A DNA stretch of 59,643 nt from Lactiplantibacillus plantarum EGD-AQ4 (GCF_000463075.2 NZ_AVAQ01000010.1:1-59643), one strand, 5' to 3'. Numbered from the stretch's first letter, positions 16,968 to 26,079 are shown. Numbers and translations: made by a program. Notes: a model not told the origin generated them from the letters alone.

Positions 16968-18374
16968 ATGAAAGTAATTATCGTTGGTAGCACCCATGCG
17001 GGGACCGCAGCGGCACGCGAAATTTTAACCCGGCACCCAGAATCGGCCGTGACGATTTATGAGCGAAATGATAACGTTTCGTTCGTTTCGAGTGGGATTT
17101 ATTTGTACTTAACGGGCGTTATTCAGCACCTAGAGGACATGTTTTACGCCTCCCCAGCGGATTTAACAGCGCTAGGTGCGGCAGTCAAGACCCAACATAA
17201 CGTGTTGCGAATCGATACGGCACATAAAAGTATGCAGGTGGCAAATATGCAGACGGGCGCGGTCTTCGTTGACACGTATGATAAGCTCATCATGGCGACC
17301 GGCTCCTCAGTTATCGTGCCGCCCATCATGGGAATCGACCATGAAAAAGTGCTACTGTGCAAAAATTACCAACAGGCCGAACAGCTCTACCAATCATTGC
17401 AACCGCATCAGCGAGTCGCAATCGTCGGTGCTGGCTATATGGGAACTGAATTAGCTGAAAGTTACGCTAGCATGGGCCAAGAAGTCATGTTGTTCCATTC
17501 TCATTCACAGATATTAAATAATTATCTCGGCCCCGAGATGGCAAGCGCAGCCGCTCAGCTGTTACGTGACCACCAAGTCGACGTGCATTTGGATGAGCGG
17601 GTCACGGGCTTCACGAGTGGACCAGAAGACCAGCTCATCGTTGAAACGGCGCAGGGTGATTACACCGTTGATCTAGCCATCGTTTGTGCTGGCTTTATGC
17701 CCAATACGGAATTGTTACGGGGACAAGTCGCCATGGACCGGCACGGTGCGATTCTGATCAACAAATATGTTCAAACGTCGAATCCTGATATTTACGCTGC
17801 CGGCGATGCTTGCGTGGTCAATTACAATCCCACCGGTCAGCCGGCTTATACACCGCTGGCCACTAATGCACTCCGTCAAGGGGCACTCGCAGGCATCAAC
17901 GTATTTGGTGATCTGCAGCCTTATATGGGGACCCAGGCAACTTCAGCCATGCAACTCTTTGACCACACGATGGCGACGACTGGGCTGACTTATCCCGCGG
18001 CAAAAAAGCGTGAACTGCCGGCCCGGCACGTCGTTTATCAAGGCGATTGGCGTCCCGCTTACATGCCTAGTACGGCGAAAGTCACGATTGACTTGGTCTA
18101 CGATTATCAAAGTCGGCAGATTCTGGGAGCACAATTCTGGAGCCGACACGACATTGCTCAAGCAGCTAATACGGTTTCGGTGATGATTCAAAATCAGAAT
18201 ACGATTGATGATTTGGCCTATGTTGACATGTTCTTTCAACCGAACTTCAATCAACCGTTCAACTATTTGAATCTGGTTGGACAATTAGCCGTCAAGCAGG
18301 AGTATCAACGAGGCAATCAAACGCCGTACATCACGGCACCGGGTAACTGGCCGACGCCCCCTGAACAGGGCTAG
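16968..18374 (+). CDS. NADH oxidase-like FAD/NAD(P) flavoprotein lacking the redox cysteine
   Basis: A 468-residue member of the CoA-disulfide reductase / NADH oxidase family. It has the N-terminal FAD-binding GSTHAGTAAA, the NAD-binding VAIVGAGYMGTELAE and the FAD motif IYAAGDACVV, with the C-terminal dimerisation domain. In water-forming NADH oxidases Cys42 sits in a segment like SFLSCGI; here the segment is SFVSSGI, with Ser at 42. From family knowledge, loss of this cysteine favours hydrogen peroxide as product. It is a single-gene unit with its own promoter. An alternative is another NAD(P)H-dependent reductase activity. Confidence 0.85.
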   Translation: MKVIIVGSTHAGTAAAREILTRHPESAVTIYERNDNVSFVSSGIYLYLTGVIQHLEDMFYASPADLTALGAAVKTQHNVLRIDTAHKSMQVANMQTGAVFVDTYDKLIMATGSSVIVPPIMGIDHEKVLLCKNYQQAEQLYQSLQPHQRVAIVGAGYMGTELAESYASMGQEVMLFHSHSQILNNYLGPEMASAAAQLLRDHQVDVHLDERVTGFTSGPEDQLIVETAQGDYTVDLAIVCAGFMPNTELLRGQVAMDRHGAILINKYVQTSNPDIYAAGDACVVNYNPTGQPAYTPLATNALRQGALAGINVFGDLQPYMGTQATSAMQLFDHTMATTGLTYPAAKKRELPARHVVYQGDWRPAYMPSTAKVTIDLVYDYQSRQILGAQFWSRHDIAQAANTVSVMIQNQNTIDDLAYVDMFFQPNFNQPFNYLNLVGQLAVKQEYQRGNQTPYITAPGNWPTPPEQG

Positions 18375-18792
18375 CAGTGTGGTGTTCTAGCGGATGCGAT
18401 GGGGAACTAGATAAATAACGTATTCTGTTGAGTTAATTTGTACAGCGAACCATGCTATTGTCTAAGCTCAAGGGCTGCCAGCTGAGACCCGCTGGCAACA
18501 GTGCGAATTAGCGTAAACGTATAGTGGTCGCATCGTCCTACGCCGGCTTCCAGGCCTGCTCAGGTTGCTGGATTTATAATCGAAACATGAAAGTGAGCGC
18601 AGTAGTCGCAAGCATCTGGCTGCGGCTAATCAATTGTTCTAAAAAAAGGTGTATCCAGAATTCTACGTTGAATTCTGGATACACCTTTTTAGTCTTGAAT
18701 CAGCTTGCTAAATTTGAGGCTAAATATCGATGACTGGCTATACTGCGGTGTGGCGTGACCAATTTTTATCAGCCGTGTCAGTTGTTGTGAGA
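18375..18792. other. Intergenic stretch, no gene seen
   Basis: A GCCAGC/GCTGGC hairpin near 18477-18497 and the long terminator hairpin at 18643-18690 are the only structures. Short open frames here (69 and 61 codons) show no family features. The second overlaps the end of the minus-strand gene at 18793. Confidence 0.6.
18643..18690. terminator. Bidirectional terminator between nox-like and oxidoreductase genes
   Basis: A 21-bp perfect stem (18643-18663 with 18670-18690) around a six-base loop. It is flanked by A on the left and T on the right, so it can stop both converging genes. Confidence 0.92.
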
Positions 18793-19737
18793 TTAAGCTT
18801 CAGTGCCAACATCGATCACGAGTTTACCGGCACTATGACTATTTTCGCTGTAACGATGGGCTGCCCGCAACCCTTCCGTACTGAATGGGAAGACTTGGTC
18901 AATGATCACTTGTAAGTGACCCTCAACGGCGAGCTGACCTAGAATAGCGAGTTCTCGGCCGTTGGGTTGTAACCACCAACTGGAAACGGCTGGACCGGCT
19001 GATTTCTGTGCTTCAGTCGGTTGACCGTCAATCGTGACGAGGCGGCCAGTAGGCTTGAGAATGGCTAGGCCATCATCAATGGCATCAATCGTATCGAAGA
19101 CCGCATCGTAATCCTTGAGCACGTCTTGGATGGCGGTGGTGTGATAATCAATAATGTGATCGGCACCGATTTGTTTCAATAGGTCATGATGGTTAGCACT
19201 GGCAGTGGTTGCAACCTCCGCCCCGAGATATTTAGCGATTTGAATGGCGTTCAGGCCGACACCACCTGCACCGGCTTGAATCAAAATCTTTTCACCCGCT
19301 TGCAACTTCAACTGGTCGTGAACGACTTGATAGGCCGTCAATCCAGCCAGTGGTAGTGCGGCAGCTTGTTGAAAGCTTAATTCAGCCGGCTTTAAGGCCA
19401 ACTTGTCTTCTTTGACGGCTGCATATTCGGCGTAAGTCCCGCGCAGGCCGTCTTCATAAATATCGGGACGAGCAAAGACGTCATCACCAACTTTGAACTG
19501 GGTGACGGCTGGACCGGCTGCAACGATCGTGCCAGCTAAGTCCCAGCCTAGTACGACGGGCATCTGCCAATCAAACATGCCTTTAAGTAGGCCTTGGCGT
19601 GCTTTCCAGTCGATTGGGTTGATACTGGTGGCTTTGACCGCGACTAGCACCTCGTCATCGGCGATTTGAGGCCGGTCGATGGTGGTCATTTGTAATTCTT
19701 CGGGACCACCATATTGATTGATAATAACTGCTTTCAT
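18793..19737 (-). CDS. NADP-dependent oxidoreductase, zinc-free MDR family
   Basis: A 314-residue medium-chain dehydrogenase/reductase of the quinone oxidoreductase type. It starts MKAVIINQYGGPEEL, has the GroES-like N-terminal fold (PVVLGWDLAGTIVAAG) and the nucleotide-binding GAGGVGLNAIQIAK. The cysteine and histidine ligands of zinc enzymes are not evident. GGGAGGAA lies upstream of the ATG. It is followed on its own strand by the terminator at 18643-18690. The LysR gene just upstream on the same strand is a candidate regulator. Confidence 0.87.
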   Translation of the reverse strand: MKAVIINQYGGPEELQMTTIDRPQIADDEVLVAVKATSINPIDWKARQGLLKGMFDWQMPVVLGWDLAGTIVAAGPAVTQFKVGDDVFARPDIYEDGLRGTYAEYAAVKEDKLALKPAELSFQQAAALPLAGLTAYQVVHDQLKLQAGEKILIQAGAGGVGLNAIQIAKYLGAEVATTASANHHDLLKQIGADHIIDYHTTAIQDVLKDYDAVFDTIDAIDDGLAILKPTGRLVTIDGQPTEAQKSAGPAVSSWWLQPNGRELAILGQLAVEGHLQVIIDQVFPFSTEGLRAAHRYSENSHSAGKLVIDVGTEA

Positions 19738-19895
19738 TTGAATTGATTCCTCCCTAAACTGATAACCTAGCTTAGCATTTTGGTTGTGGTCAATTCAATT
19801 ATTTGGTTCGCCGGGAGGATAAAATGGATGCGAAGGTCAACAGAATGGGTAAGATCAGCCGATTCACGAGTTACCAGTGCGGCGTTAACAACTGT

Positions 19896-20792
19896 TTACT
19901 GGTGCATCGTAGGTAGCGGTTGTTGTAAGTCATCCGCCAATTGGGTCAAAAACGCATGGGCTGCTTCTGACAAACGCTGCCCCTTGAGCCAAACCAGGCT
20001 GGTGCTGGCGGTTAGGCGGGGTGCTAGTGGGATAAAAGTCAAGTCTGTTTGATTGGTATTGATGATCCCATCGACGCCGAGCGCGTAACCGACACCGGCC
20101 GAGACTAGCAGTGAAGCATTATAGAGCAAGTTGTAGGTGGCGACGATTTTAAACTTCGGGGTGCTTTCGCCGTACCATTCCTGTAGCTGATTAATGGTGC
20201 CGTGCTGTGCCGAAGTAATGATATTTTGGCCTTCCAGGTCTGCTAGTGTGATATGGTCATGGTCAGCGAGTGACGAATTGCGCGGGACTAGTAACCCCCA
20301 GCGGCTTTCGCCTGGAAGTTGAATAAAGTTCAGGTCGTGTTTATCGGTCGGTTCCATCACGATTCCAAAGTCGAAGTTGCCAGATTTAAGATTGGTACGG
20401 ATCTGATTGGCATTACTACTTGTCACGTTAGTTTTGATCTTCGGATAACGCCGTTGTAATTTTTTGATGGATTGGGCAATCGTCAAAAAACTCCGGGCTT
20501 CGGCACTCCCGAGTTCGACGGTTCCGCTAATTTGTTTGGCAGTATTAATGTTAGCGAGGGTCTTATCGGCTAACGCAATAATTTGGTTGGCCTGCGTCGC
20601 AAAGTATTCACCGCTGCTCGTGAGCTGGATATGGCGGCCATTCCGTTCAAATAAAGTGACGCCAAGTTCATCCTCTAAATCCTTAAGTTGGCGTGAAATC
20701 GTTGGCTGAGAGACATGTAAGCGCGCTGCTGCACGGCTAATGTTGAGCTCAGCGACGACCGCTTGAAAATACCGCAAAACACGTAATTCCAT
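19896..20792 (-). CDS. LysR-family transcriptional regulator
   Basis: A 298-residue regulator starting MELRVLRYFQAVVAELNISRAAARL, with the winged helix HVSQPTISRQLKDLEDELG typical of LysR proteins and a C-terminal periplasmic-binding-like effector domain. AGGAGTGG precedes the ATG at 20792. It is transcribed away from the DUF2255 gene at 21007, so the roughly 210-bp divergent region is its likely binding region. The oxidoreductase gene at 18793-19737 lies downstream on the same strand. The effector is unknown. Confidence 0.9.
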   Translation of the reverse strand: MELRVLRYFQAVVAELNISRAAARLHVSQPTISRQLKDLEDELGVTLFERNGRHIQLTSSGEYFATQANQIIALADKTLANINTAKQISGTVELGSAEARSFLTIAQSIKKLQRRYPKIKTNVTSSNANQIRTNLKSGNFDFGIVMEPTDKHDLNFIQLPGESRWGLLVPRNSSLADHDHITLADLEGQNIITSAQHGTINQLQEWYGESTPKFKIVATYNLLYNASLLVSAGVGYALGVDGIINTNQTDLTFIPLAPRLTASTSLVWLKGQRLSEAAHAFLTQLADDLQQPLPTMHQ

Positions 20793-21006
20793 TTAAACCA
20801 CTCCTCACTATTACAATTCTGCATAATTTCAAATTCAATATAAGCATTCGACATGGTGCTTGTCAAGCTTTAAGATGGGACTTGAAGTTAGGCACAGCTA
20901 ATTGAGGTGACGGGGTGAAGAAGGTTGGACAAGACTAGGTTTACGAGTTTTGAGACGTCACCTTTAACCCAGCTTGATTAGCAATTAAGAACGGAGGAAC
21001 GTTGAA

Positions 21007-21447
21007 ATGACAGCTCAATATGATCAAACGGATGCAACGCCCACGACTGAGCAGTGGTCCGCGTCGCAGCTTACGGCTTTTAGCCAGGCCGATGACTTTC
21101 AAGTCTCACCATTTTATAGCGATGGTCAGACATACGGGACACCAACTTGGATTTGGTCGGTCGTCGTGAATCAACACTTATATATCCGCGCATGGAATGG
21201 ACCGCGGTCGCGGTGGTATCGCTCGGCACTGACCCAAAAAGCAGGTCGGATTCATCTGGCAGAAGCGAATCACCTGGTTTACTTTAAACCGGTGACGGAT
21301 GAAGCGTTGAATGATCAAATCGACCAAGCTTATCGTAAGAAGTATGCCGGCAGTCCGTACTTGATGCCGATGATTGCAAGTGGACCACGGCAGGCAACGA
21401 TGCAAGTGACGCCACGGGTCGTAACAGAAAGGAAATCAGCGAAATGA
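21007..21447 (+). CDS. DUF2255-family protein
   Basis: A 146-residue soluble protein. The core reads GTPTWIWSVVVNQHLYIRAWNGPRSRWYRSAL, the hallmark of DUF2255 proteins, which have a split-barrel-like flavin-reductase appearance but no assigned function. The gene starts with GGAGGAACGTTGAAATG and its stop overlaps the next gene by 4 bp. The partner is an NAD(P)-binding protein, so the pair may act in a redox step controlled by the divergent LysR regulator. Confidence 0.75.
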   Translation: MTAQYDQTDATPTTEQWSASQLTAFSQADDFQVSPFYSDGQTYGTPTWIWSVVVNQHLYIRAWNGPRSRWYRSALTQKAGRIHLAEANHLVYFKPVTDEALNDQIDQAYRKKYAGSPYLMPMIASGPRQATMQVTPRVVTERKSAK

Positions 21448-22085
21448 CAAAAATTATGATAATTGGTGCCAATGGTGGCATCGCTAGAATTTTAATTGAC
21501 CGCTTGCTCGCTGAAACGGATAACGAGTTGGTCTTGTTCTTACGCCATGCCGAACGACTGGCGCAGTATCAATCGCAAGCTCGCGTGACGGTGGTGGATG
21601 GCGACGTGTTAGATACAGCCCAGTTGGCCGCAGCGATGGCACCAGTGGATTTGGTTTATTCCAACGTTGGCGGGGTTAACTTGGCAGCCCAGACGCGCAG
21701 TATTTTAGCTGCAATGGCACAGACTAAGCAGCAACGCCTATTATTTATTAGTGCACTGGGCGCTCACCATGAAGTGTCTGGCAAGTTTGGAGCTTGGAAC
21801 GAACAAGCGATTGCGGACTTTTTGCCTGGTTTCCGGGAGTCAGCGACGTTACTCAGCGAATCGCCAATCAACTTTACAGAAATCCGGCCAGCCTGGTTGA
21901 CGGATGCCAACGAGGTCGATTACGAATTGACGACTTTAGATGAACCGTTCCAGGGCACGGAGGTCTCTCGCGCGAGTGTTGCAGATTTTGCAATGTCCGT
22001 GATGGCTCATCCGGAAAAGTATCAGCGTACCAGTGTCGGCATTAATAAGCCTAACACGGCGGGTGACCGTCCTAGCTGGTTGTAA
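21444..22085 (+). CDS. NAD(P)-binding atypical SDR (NmrA/YwnB-like)
   Basis: A 213-residue Rossmann protein starting MTKIMIIGANGGIAR, the GxxGxxG nucleotide motif of atypical short-chain reductases. DGDVLDTAQLAAAM and LLFISALGAH are typical of the NAD(P)H-binding family PF13460. The classical YxxxK catalytic pair is not evident, so it may be a regulatory or flavin-related member. It is translationally coupled (ATGA) to the DUF2255 gene. Confidence 0.82.
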   Translation: MTKIMIIGANGGIARILIDRLLAETDNELVLFLRHAERLAQYQSQARVTVVDGDVLDTAQLAAAMAPVDLVYSNVGGVNLAAQTRSILAAMAQTKQQRLLFISALGAHHEVSGKFGAWNEQAIADFLPGFRESATLLSESPINFTEIRPAWLTDANEVDYELTTLDEPFQGTEVSRASVADFAMSVMAHPEKYQRTSVGINKPNTAGDRPSWL

Positions 22086-22214
22086 GGAGAACAATTATTA
22101 GTATCAAGTCCGAATGTGTCTGGCAGTCAGGACTAGTCGATAAGGATCATCGATAGCGTCCAAGCGAGTCAAGTGCTAAACTAAGTTAATTCAGATGAAT
22201 ATGGGGGCATATCA

Positions 22215-23069
22215 GTGAAAAGAATGCGATTATGGGGATTATTATTGGGTTTAATGTTGTTGCTAAGTGGCTGTGGGCAACGCAGTGCGTCAAACACGCA
22301 TCAGCAGCATCACAGCAATGGTCAGCGTTACGTACCAACCCTCTTCTTTCATGGTTGGGGCAGTAGTTACCATGCGGAGATTCAGATGGCCAATGCGGTC
22401 GTCAAAGCCGGTGGGACGCATACCATTATCCGTGCGATGGTTGCTAGAAATGGTGCGGTGACGCTGCAGGGCCATTTTAAAGCGGGTGACTACCGGCCAA
22501 TCGTTGAGGTCAATTTTGCCGCAAATCGTTCGTCAGACTATCCAACGGTTGGACGTTGGGCCAAAAATGTCGTCGTGGCGCTGCAACAGGTCTACGGCAT
22601 CAAAGCGTTTAATATGGTTGGACACTCGATGGGCAACATGGCCATTACCTATTACTTACTCGCCAACGCCCAAAATAAACGGTTGCCGCAGCTCAAACGG
22701 CAAGTCGATATTGCGGGCCATTTCAATGGCATCTTAGGTATGGACGACGAACCGAATCGCATGAAATTGAACGCTGCGGGTCGGCCGAATAAATTGCAGC
22801 CGGCTTATCGTCAGTTAATGGGACTACGGCAAGTGTACCCACGCGATCAAGTGCGGGTCTTGAACATTTATGGTGATAAGGGTGATGGTACGCATTCGGA
22901 TGGGTCCGTTAGCAACGCGTCTTCACAATCGTTGCGTTATCTGGTCGCAAAGCGGGCGAAATCCTATCGCGAAGTCAAAATCACCGGGAAACAGGCTCAG
23001 CATAGCAAGTTGCATGAGAATCGGCAAGTCGACCAGTTGTTGATTGATTTCTTGTGGCCGAATGTTTGA
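22215..23069 (+). CDS. Lipoprotein alpha/beta hydrolase, DUF915 type
   Basis: A 284-residue exported lipoprotein. The N-terminus has a charged start, a leucine-rich core and the lipobox LLSGC, so Cys near residue 19 would be lipidated. The mature part has FFHGWGSS near the oxyanion site and the nucleophile elbow GHSMGN, as in DUF915 alpha/beta hydrolases of lactic acid bacteria. The start is a GTG at 22215 preceded by GGGGG; the ATG at 22224 is an alternative. It is a single-gene unit ended by the terminator at 23155. The substrate is unknown. Confidence 0.85.
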   Translation: MKRMRLWGLLLGLMLLLSGCGQRSASNTHQQHHSNGQRYVPTLFFHGWGSSYHAEIQMANAVVKAGGTHTIIRAMVARNGAVTLQGHFKAGDYRPIVEVNFAANRSSDYPTVGRWAKNVVVALQQVYGIKAFNMVGHSMGNMAITYYLLANAQNKRLPQLKRQVDIAGHFNGILGMDDEPNRMKLNAAGRPNKLQPAYRQLMGLRQVYPRDQVRVLNIYGDKGDGTHSDGSVSNASSQSLRYLVAKRAKSYREVKITGKQAQHSKLHENRQVDQLLIDFLWPNV

Positions 23070-23154
23070 TTTGACCGCCACAGGCATAAATGATGAGTGT
23101 GCGCTGATTTAATTTATGAGAAATACGACGGGTAAAATTTGAATTTGATTTGCG

Positions 23155-23197
23155 AACTTCACTAATTTTTGACGATTGTCAATTAGTGAAGTTTTTT
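23155..23197 (+). terminator. Terminator of the DUF915 gene
   Basis: AACTTCACTAATT (23155-23167) pairs with AATTAGTGAAGTT (23181-23193), followed by T. The following 300 bp to the next promoter holds no gene. Confidence 0.88.
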
Positions 23198-23388
23198 AGT
23201 GAGTGCGTCACAAATGCATATTAGTTTGATTGTCGACAGTACTGCGCTAAAATACGAATAACTATTTCACAAGCTGTTGCAGACACTGATTTGATGGCTT
23301 TTTGGCATCGACGGCTGCCTGTGACAATGGCCGAATGCCTGAGAAAGGCAATCGACAGATAACGAATCAAAAATTCTCGACAAGAATT

Positions 23389-23402
23389 TGAAAGCGCTTT
23401 AT
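23389..23402 (+). promoter_or_regulatory. Possible degenerate cre site
   Basis: TGAAAGCGCTTTAT matches 12 of 14 positions of the CcpA consensus TGWAANCGNTNWCA. It lies about 100 bp upstream of the Spx-like promoter. Confidence 0.35.
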
Positions 23403-23503
23403 ATATCAGTGATTACCCGCCTTTTGTCATAATATATTGTTTATCAATGCCATAACTAATTATGAAAAAATGATGAATTTTTTAAGATTACTTCGTTCAG
23501 GAC

Positions 23504-23533
23504 TTTACAAAATATTAATTTACCTGCTACAAT
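23504..23533 (+). promoter_or_regulatory. Promoter of the Spx-like gene
   Basis: TTTACA (23504-23509), 18-bp spacer and TACAAT (23528-23533) preceded by TGC. A TATAAT at 23545-23550 is a second possible -10. Confidence 0.55.
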
Positions 23534-23589
23534 AATAATCAAGTTATAATTATCATAATAAAAACACTACCGAGGAGGCGAAAAGAATT

Positions 23590-23994
23590 ATGATTAAATT
23601 GTTTACTCAAGCAGGTTGTAACTCATCACGAAAGGCCCGTCAGTGGTTCCGAGACCACCAAATTGCGTTTGAAGAGAAGAATTTTACAACGACGGCTCCC
23701 ACGATTAATGAGCTTAAGCAAATTCTAAGTTTGACTGAGAATGGGTTGGATGATATCATTTCGACCCGGGCCCAAGCCTATCCATCAATTGCGGATAAGT
23801 TACCGGATATGTCATTTAACGAAACACTACACTTGCTGTGCAATCAACCCCAGTTATTGCGGCGGCCACTAATTGTCGGCCCAAACAAACTCCAAGTGGG
23901 CTTTAATGATGATGACATTCGCCAATTTATTCCGCGCCACATTCGGCGGATGAGTTTTCAACGGACATTAGCAGGGTTGGGGGAACTGTCCTGA
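23590..23994 (+). CDS. Spx/ArsC-family protein with CxxS motif
   Basis: A 134-residue protein of the thioredoxin-fold Spx/MgsR family, which binds RNA polymerase alpha and redirects transcription under thiol or general stress. The start IKLFTQAGCNSSRKARQWF places Cys9 with Ser12, so the redox switch CxxC of Spx itself is absent, as in MgsR-like and other Spx paralogues. RPLIVG, the conserved strand with Arg92-equivalent, is present. GAGGAGG lies 10-11 bases before the ATG, slightly far. It has its own promoter. Confidence 0.85.
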   Translation: MIKLFTQAGCNSSRKARQWFRDHQIAFEEKNFTTTAPTINELKQILSLTENGLDDIISTRAQAYPSIADKLPDMSFNETLHLLCNQPQLLRRPLIVGPNKLQVGFNDDDIRQFIPRHIRRMSFQRTLAGLGELS

Positions 23995-24139
23995 GGGGGT
24001 TGATTTTACCCCGGCATTGTGAAATTGGTAATTACTATGTTCGATGATGTTAACGTTAAAATTGAAATGAAATGGTGTGTCAGTAACTAATCGTGTCGTT
24101 GACGATTGAACGATTAGCTGGACGCAACATGCACCAAGT

Positions 24140-24178
24140 AAAAAACCGCTCAAGAACAATCTTGAAGCGGCTTTTTAT
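24140..24178. terminator. Bidirectional terminator
   Basis: AAAAACCGCTTCAAGA-like left arm pairs with TCTTGAAGCGGCTTTTT (one unpaired base) around a short ACAA loop. It separates the Spx-like gene from the converging Nudix gene. Confidence 0.8.
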
Positions 24179-24228
24179 TTTCAGAGAAAAGGGGTTCTTT
24201 TAGATTGTGGATAGCAACTGACATCTTA

Positions 24229-24834
24229 TCAGTCTGTCTGAACGGTGCTAGACTGCTGGAGTAATTGGATTAATTGCGCTTCGGTCGTGCGATTTTCCGA
24301 TAATGGTGGCAAATTGTCGAGCGTGAAATAAGCGGTCTGAGCAACTTCAATATTCGGTTCGAACTGACCGTCAGTGATGACACAGGCAAAAACTAATTTA
24401 TAGTATTGAAATAGTTGCGGAATATCGGGTCGGAGTGCAGTATCAAAAATCGTGAGTAAGCCTTGAACATCGACATGGCGACCGGTTTCTTCCCAGACCT
24501 CACGTTGCACGTTTTCTACGGGTGAATCGCCGACGTCCGCAAAGCCACCCGGTAGTGCCCAGAGCTTGGTGTGAATATCCTGGACGAGTAAGAACTGATC
24601 ACCGCGACGGATGAGTCCGCGAACATCTAGCTTTGGTGTGATATAACCGGAATCTTGAGTTAGGCTAGCCGTTAAATCATCAATAGAAGCGGTTGACGTG
24701 CTGGCCATCTGTTCAATTAATAAAGTTTGCAATTTTTGATACCGGTCGCGGTCAAAGACATCGGTCGTATAAGCCAGTCCGCTTTGAATCAGGGCGAGCA
24801 TGGCGCGTTGGTTATTTAATAATGAAGTGTTCAT
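24229..24834 (-). CDS. NUDIX hydrolase with N-terminal helical domain
   Basis: A 201-residue pyrophosphohydrolase. The Nudix box region reads GGFADVGDSPVENV then REVWEETGRHV. The REVxEExGU core is intact, while the first glutamate position is Asp. The N-terminal 65 residues form the helical domain of the ADP-ribose pyrophosphatase-like branch with the GGFADVG loop. It lies 12 bp downstream of a DeoR regulator on the same strand, so they form an operon. The substrate is uncertain; ADP-ribose or another nucleoside diphosphate derivative is possible. Confidence 0.87.
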   Translation of the reverse strand: MNTSLLNNQRAMLALIQSGLAYTTDVFDRDRYQKLQTLLIEQMASTSTASIDDLTASLTQDSGYITPKLDVRGLIRRGDQFLLVQDIHTKLWALPGGFADVGDSPVENVQREVWEETGRHVDVQGLLTIFDTALRPDIPQLFQYYKLVFACVITDGQFEPNIEVAQTAYFTLDNLPPLSENRTTEAQLIQLLQQSSTVQTD

Positions 24835-24846
24835 AGTGATCTTCTC

Positions 24847-25599
24847 CTATGCATAAATGAGTTGGCTAGGTGCAATCAGAGTCGTGAGATTGTCGGGCAG
24901 TGGCTGGTCCGTGACAAACAAGTCGATTTCATCAAGTCCAAGTAGTTTAAAGTTATGTTTGACGTTTACCTTGGTGTGGTCAAATACCAAGATCAATTGC
25001 TCGCTCTGAGCGCGGAGGGTCTCTTTGAGGGCGATATCCGAGTCATAGGCATAATAAATGCCTTCAGGAGTGATGCCGGCACAACTGAGCACCGTGGTCG
25101 TAAAGCGGTATTTGTGGAGTTCAGCGATGGCGTCGGCACCTTGAACAGCCCGTTGTTCTGGATTGAGCGTGCCACCTAAAATTCTAGTCGTGAAATTACT
25201 GTGTCGTAGTGCCTGGTCGGCAATGTCCAAGGAATTAGTGACTAACGTGCCTGGATTGTCACTGTTTAGATATTGTGGAATACAGGCCACGGTAGTTGAG
25301 ATATCCAAAAATAGTAGTGGTGCGGCTAAGAGATAGGGACTGACTTGTTTGGCGAGAGCCCGTTTGGTTTGGACTAAATCTGTATTGCGGTCAAGATATT
25401 GGTCCAGTTTACTAAAAGTATTCGGCTGGCTGATACCGCCATACGTGCGTTCGACTAGATTATTGGTCGCTAGTTTAACGATGTCGCGGCGGGCGGTATC
25501 ACGTGAGGCCCCAGTCAGTGTCATGATATCGTGTAAACTCAGTGTATGAGCAGTGGCCAGTTTGGATAAGATTAGCGTTAGACGAGCCTTTTGATTCAT
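24847..25599 (-). CDS. DeoR/GlpR-family transcriptional regulator
   Basis: A 250-residue regulator with an N-terminal DeoR HTH (TLSLHDIMTLTGASRDTARRDIVKLATNNLVERTYGG) and a sugar-phosphate-sensing C-terminal domain (DISTTVACIPQYL and the DHTKVNVKHNF segment). Such proteins usually respond to phosphorylated sugars. It heads a two-gene unit with the Nudix hydrolase. A near-consensus cre site lies 136 bp upstream, suggesting CcpA input. Confidence 0.9.
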   Translation of the reverse strand: MNQKARLTLILSKLATAHTLSLHDIMTLTGASRDTARRDIVKLATNNLVERTYGGISQPNTFSKLDQYLDRNTDLVQTKRALAKQVSPYLLAAPLLFLDISTTVACIPQYLNSDNPGTLVTNSLDIADQALRHSNFTTRILGGTLNPEQRAVQGADAIAELHKYRFTTTVLSCAGITPEGIYYAYDSDIALKETLRAQSEQLILVFDHTKVNVKHNFKLLGLDEIDLFVTDQPLPDNLTTLIAPSQLIYA

Positions 25600-25734
25600 G
25601 TGCGTTCACCTTCTGTTGGTTTAAGCTTCTTTAAGTGTTTTATATATAATAGCTCATTTTTACTTATAACGAAAGCAATCTGCCCACCACCATCAAAACG
25701 AAGCTTCGGCCGGCACCCGCTTGTGTTTGCATTT

Positions 25735-25748
25735 TGAAAGCGCTTAAA
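25735..25748. promoter_or_regulatory. Candidate cre site upstream of the DeoR gene
   Basis: TGAAAGCGCTTAAA matches 13 of 14 positions of TGWAANCGNTNWCA. It would link the DeoR-Nudix unit to carbon catabolite control. Confidence 0.5.
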
Positions 25749-25816
25749 AAGATGAAGGGGTTGGGTTTTAGCTTTAGGAGAGAGTTTGGTCACTGATTAA
25801 TAGACTGTTCCCTTAA

Positions 25817-26014
25817 GCAACAATCAAGGTGTGCAAAGTCGGCAATGGTTGGCATGTTGCCAGTCAGCTTACGACTAGTGGCAGCAGTGGCTTGGGGTCA
25901 AGCGTCTCAGAATTGAAGAAAAATGCGTCTGGAGCTGAATTCGGAAAAGGCTTGCCAATTACTGATGATCAGATGACGTGGACGCCTGAGCTGGTTAAAG
26001 AGATTGGATTTTAA
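25817..26014 (+). pseudogene. Remnant of a flavodoxin-like protein C-terminus
   Basis: An open stretch of about 61-65 codons reads GNGWHVASQLTTSGSSGLG, then SSVSELKKNASGAEFGKGL and ITDDQ. This closely resembles the C-terminal third of flavodoxin-like proteins, where a TSGGSGLG loop binds FMN and LKK...GA.. follows. The N-terminal FMN phosphate loop is missing and a stop lies directly upstream (25814-25816). I read it as the decayed end of a lost gene. The similarity is from memory of the family, not an alignment. Confidence 0.5.
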
Positions 26015-26079
26015 AGTGTTAATATGAGTGACGCTTGCCGCTCATGAAACCACACTTAAACACAACAATCAAAATGATT

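Noticed and set aside
18477-18500. CTGAGA motif suggesting a TPP riboswitch
   Set aside because: The rest of the TPP core is missing and no thiamine gene follows on this strand.
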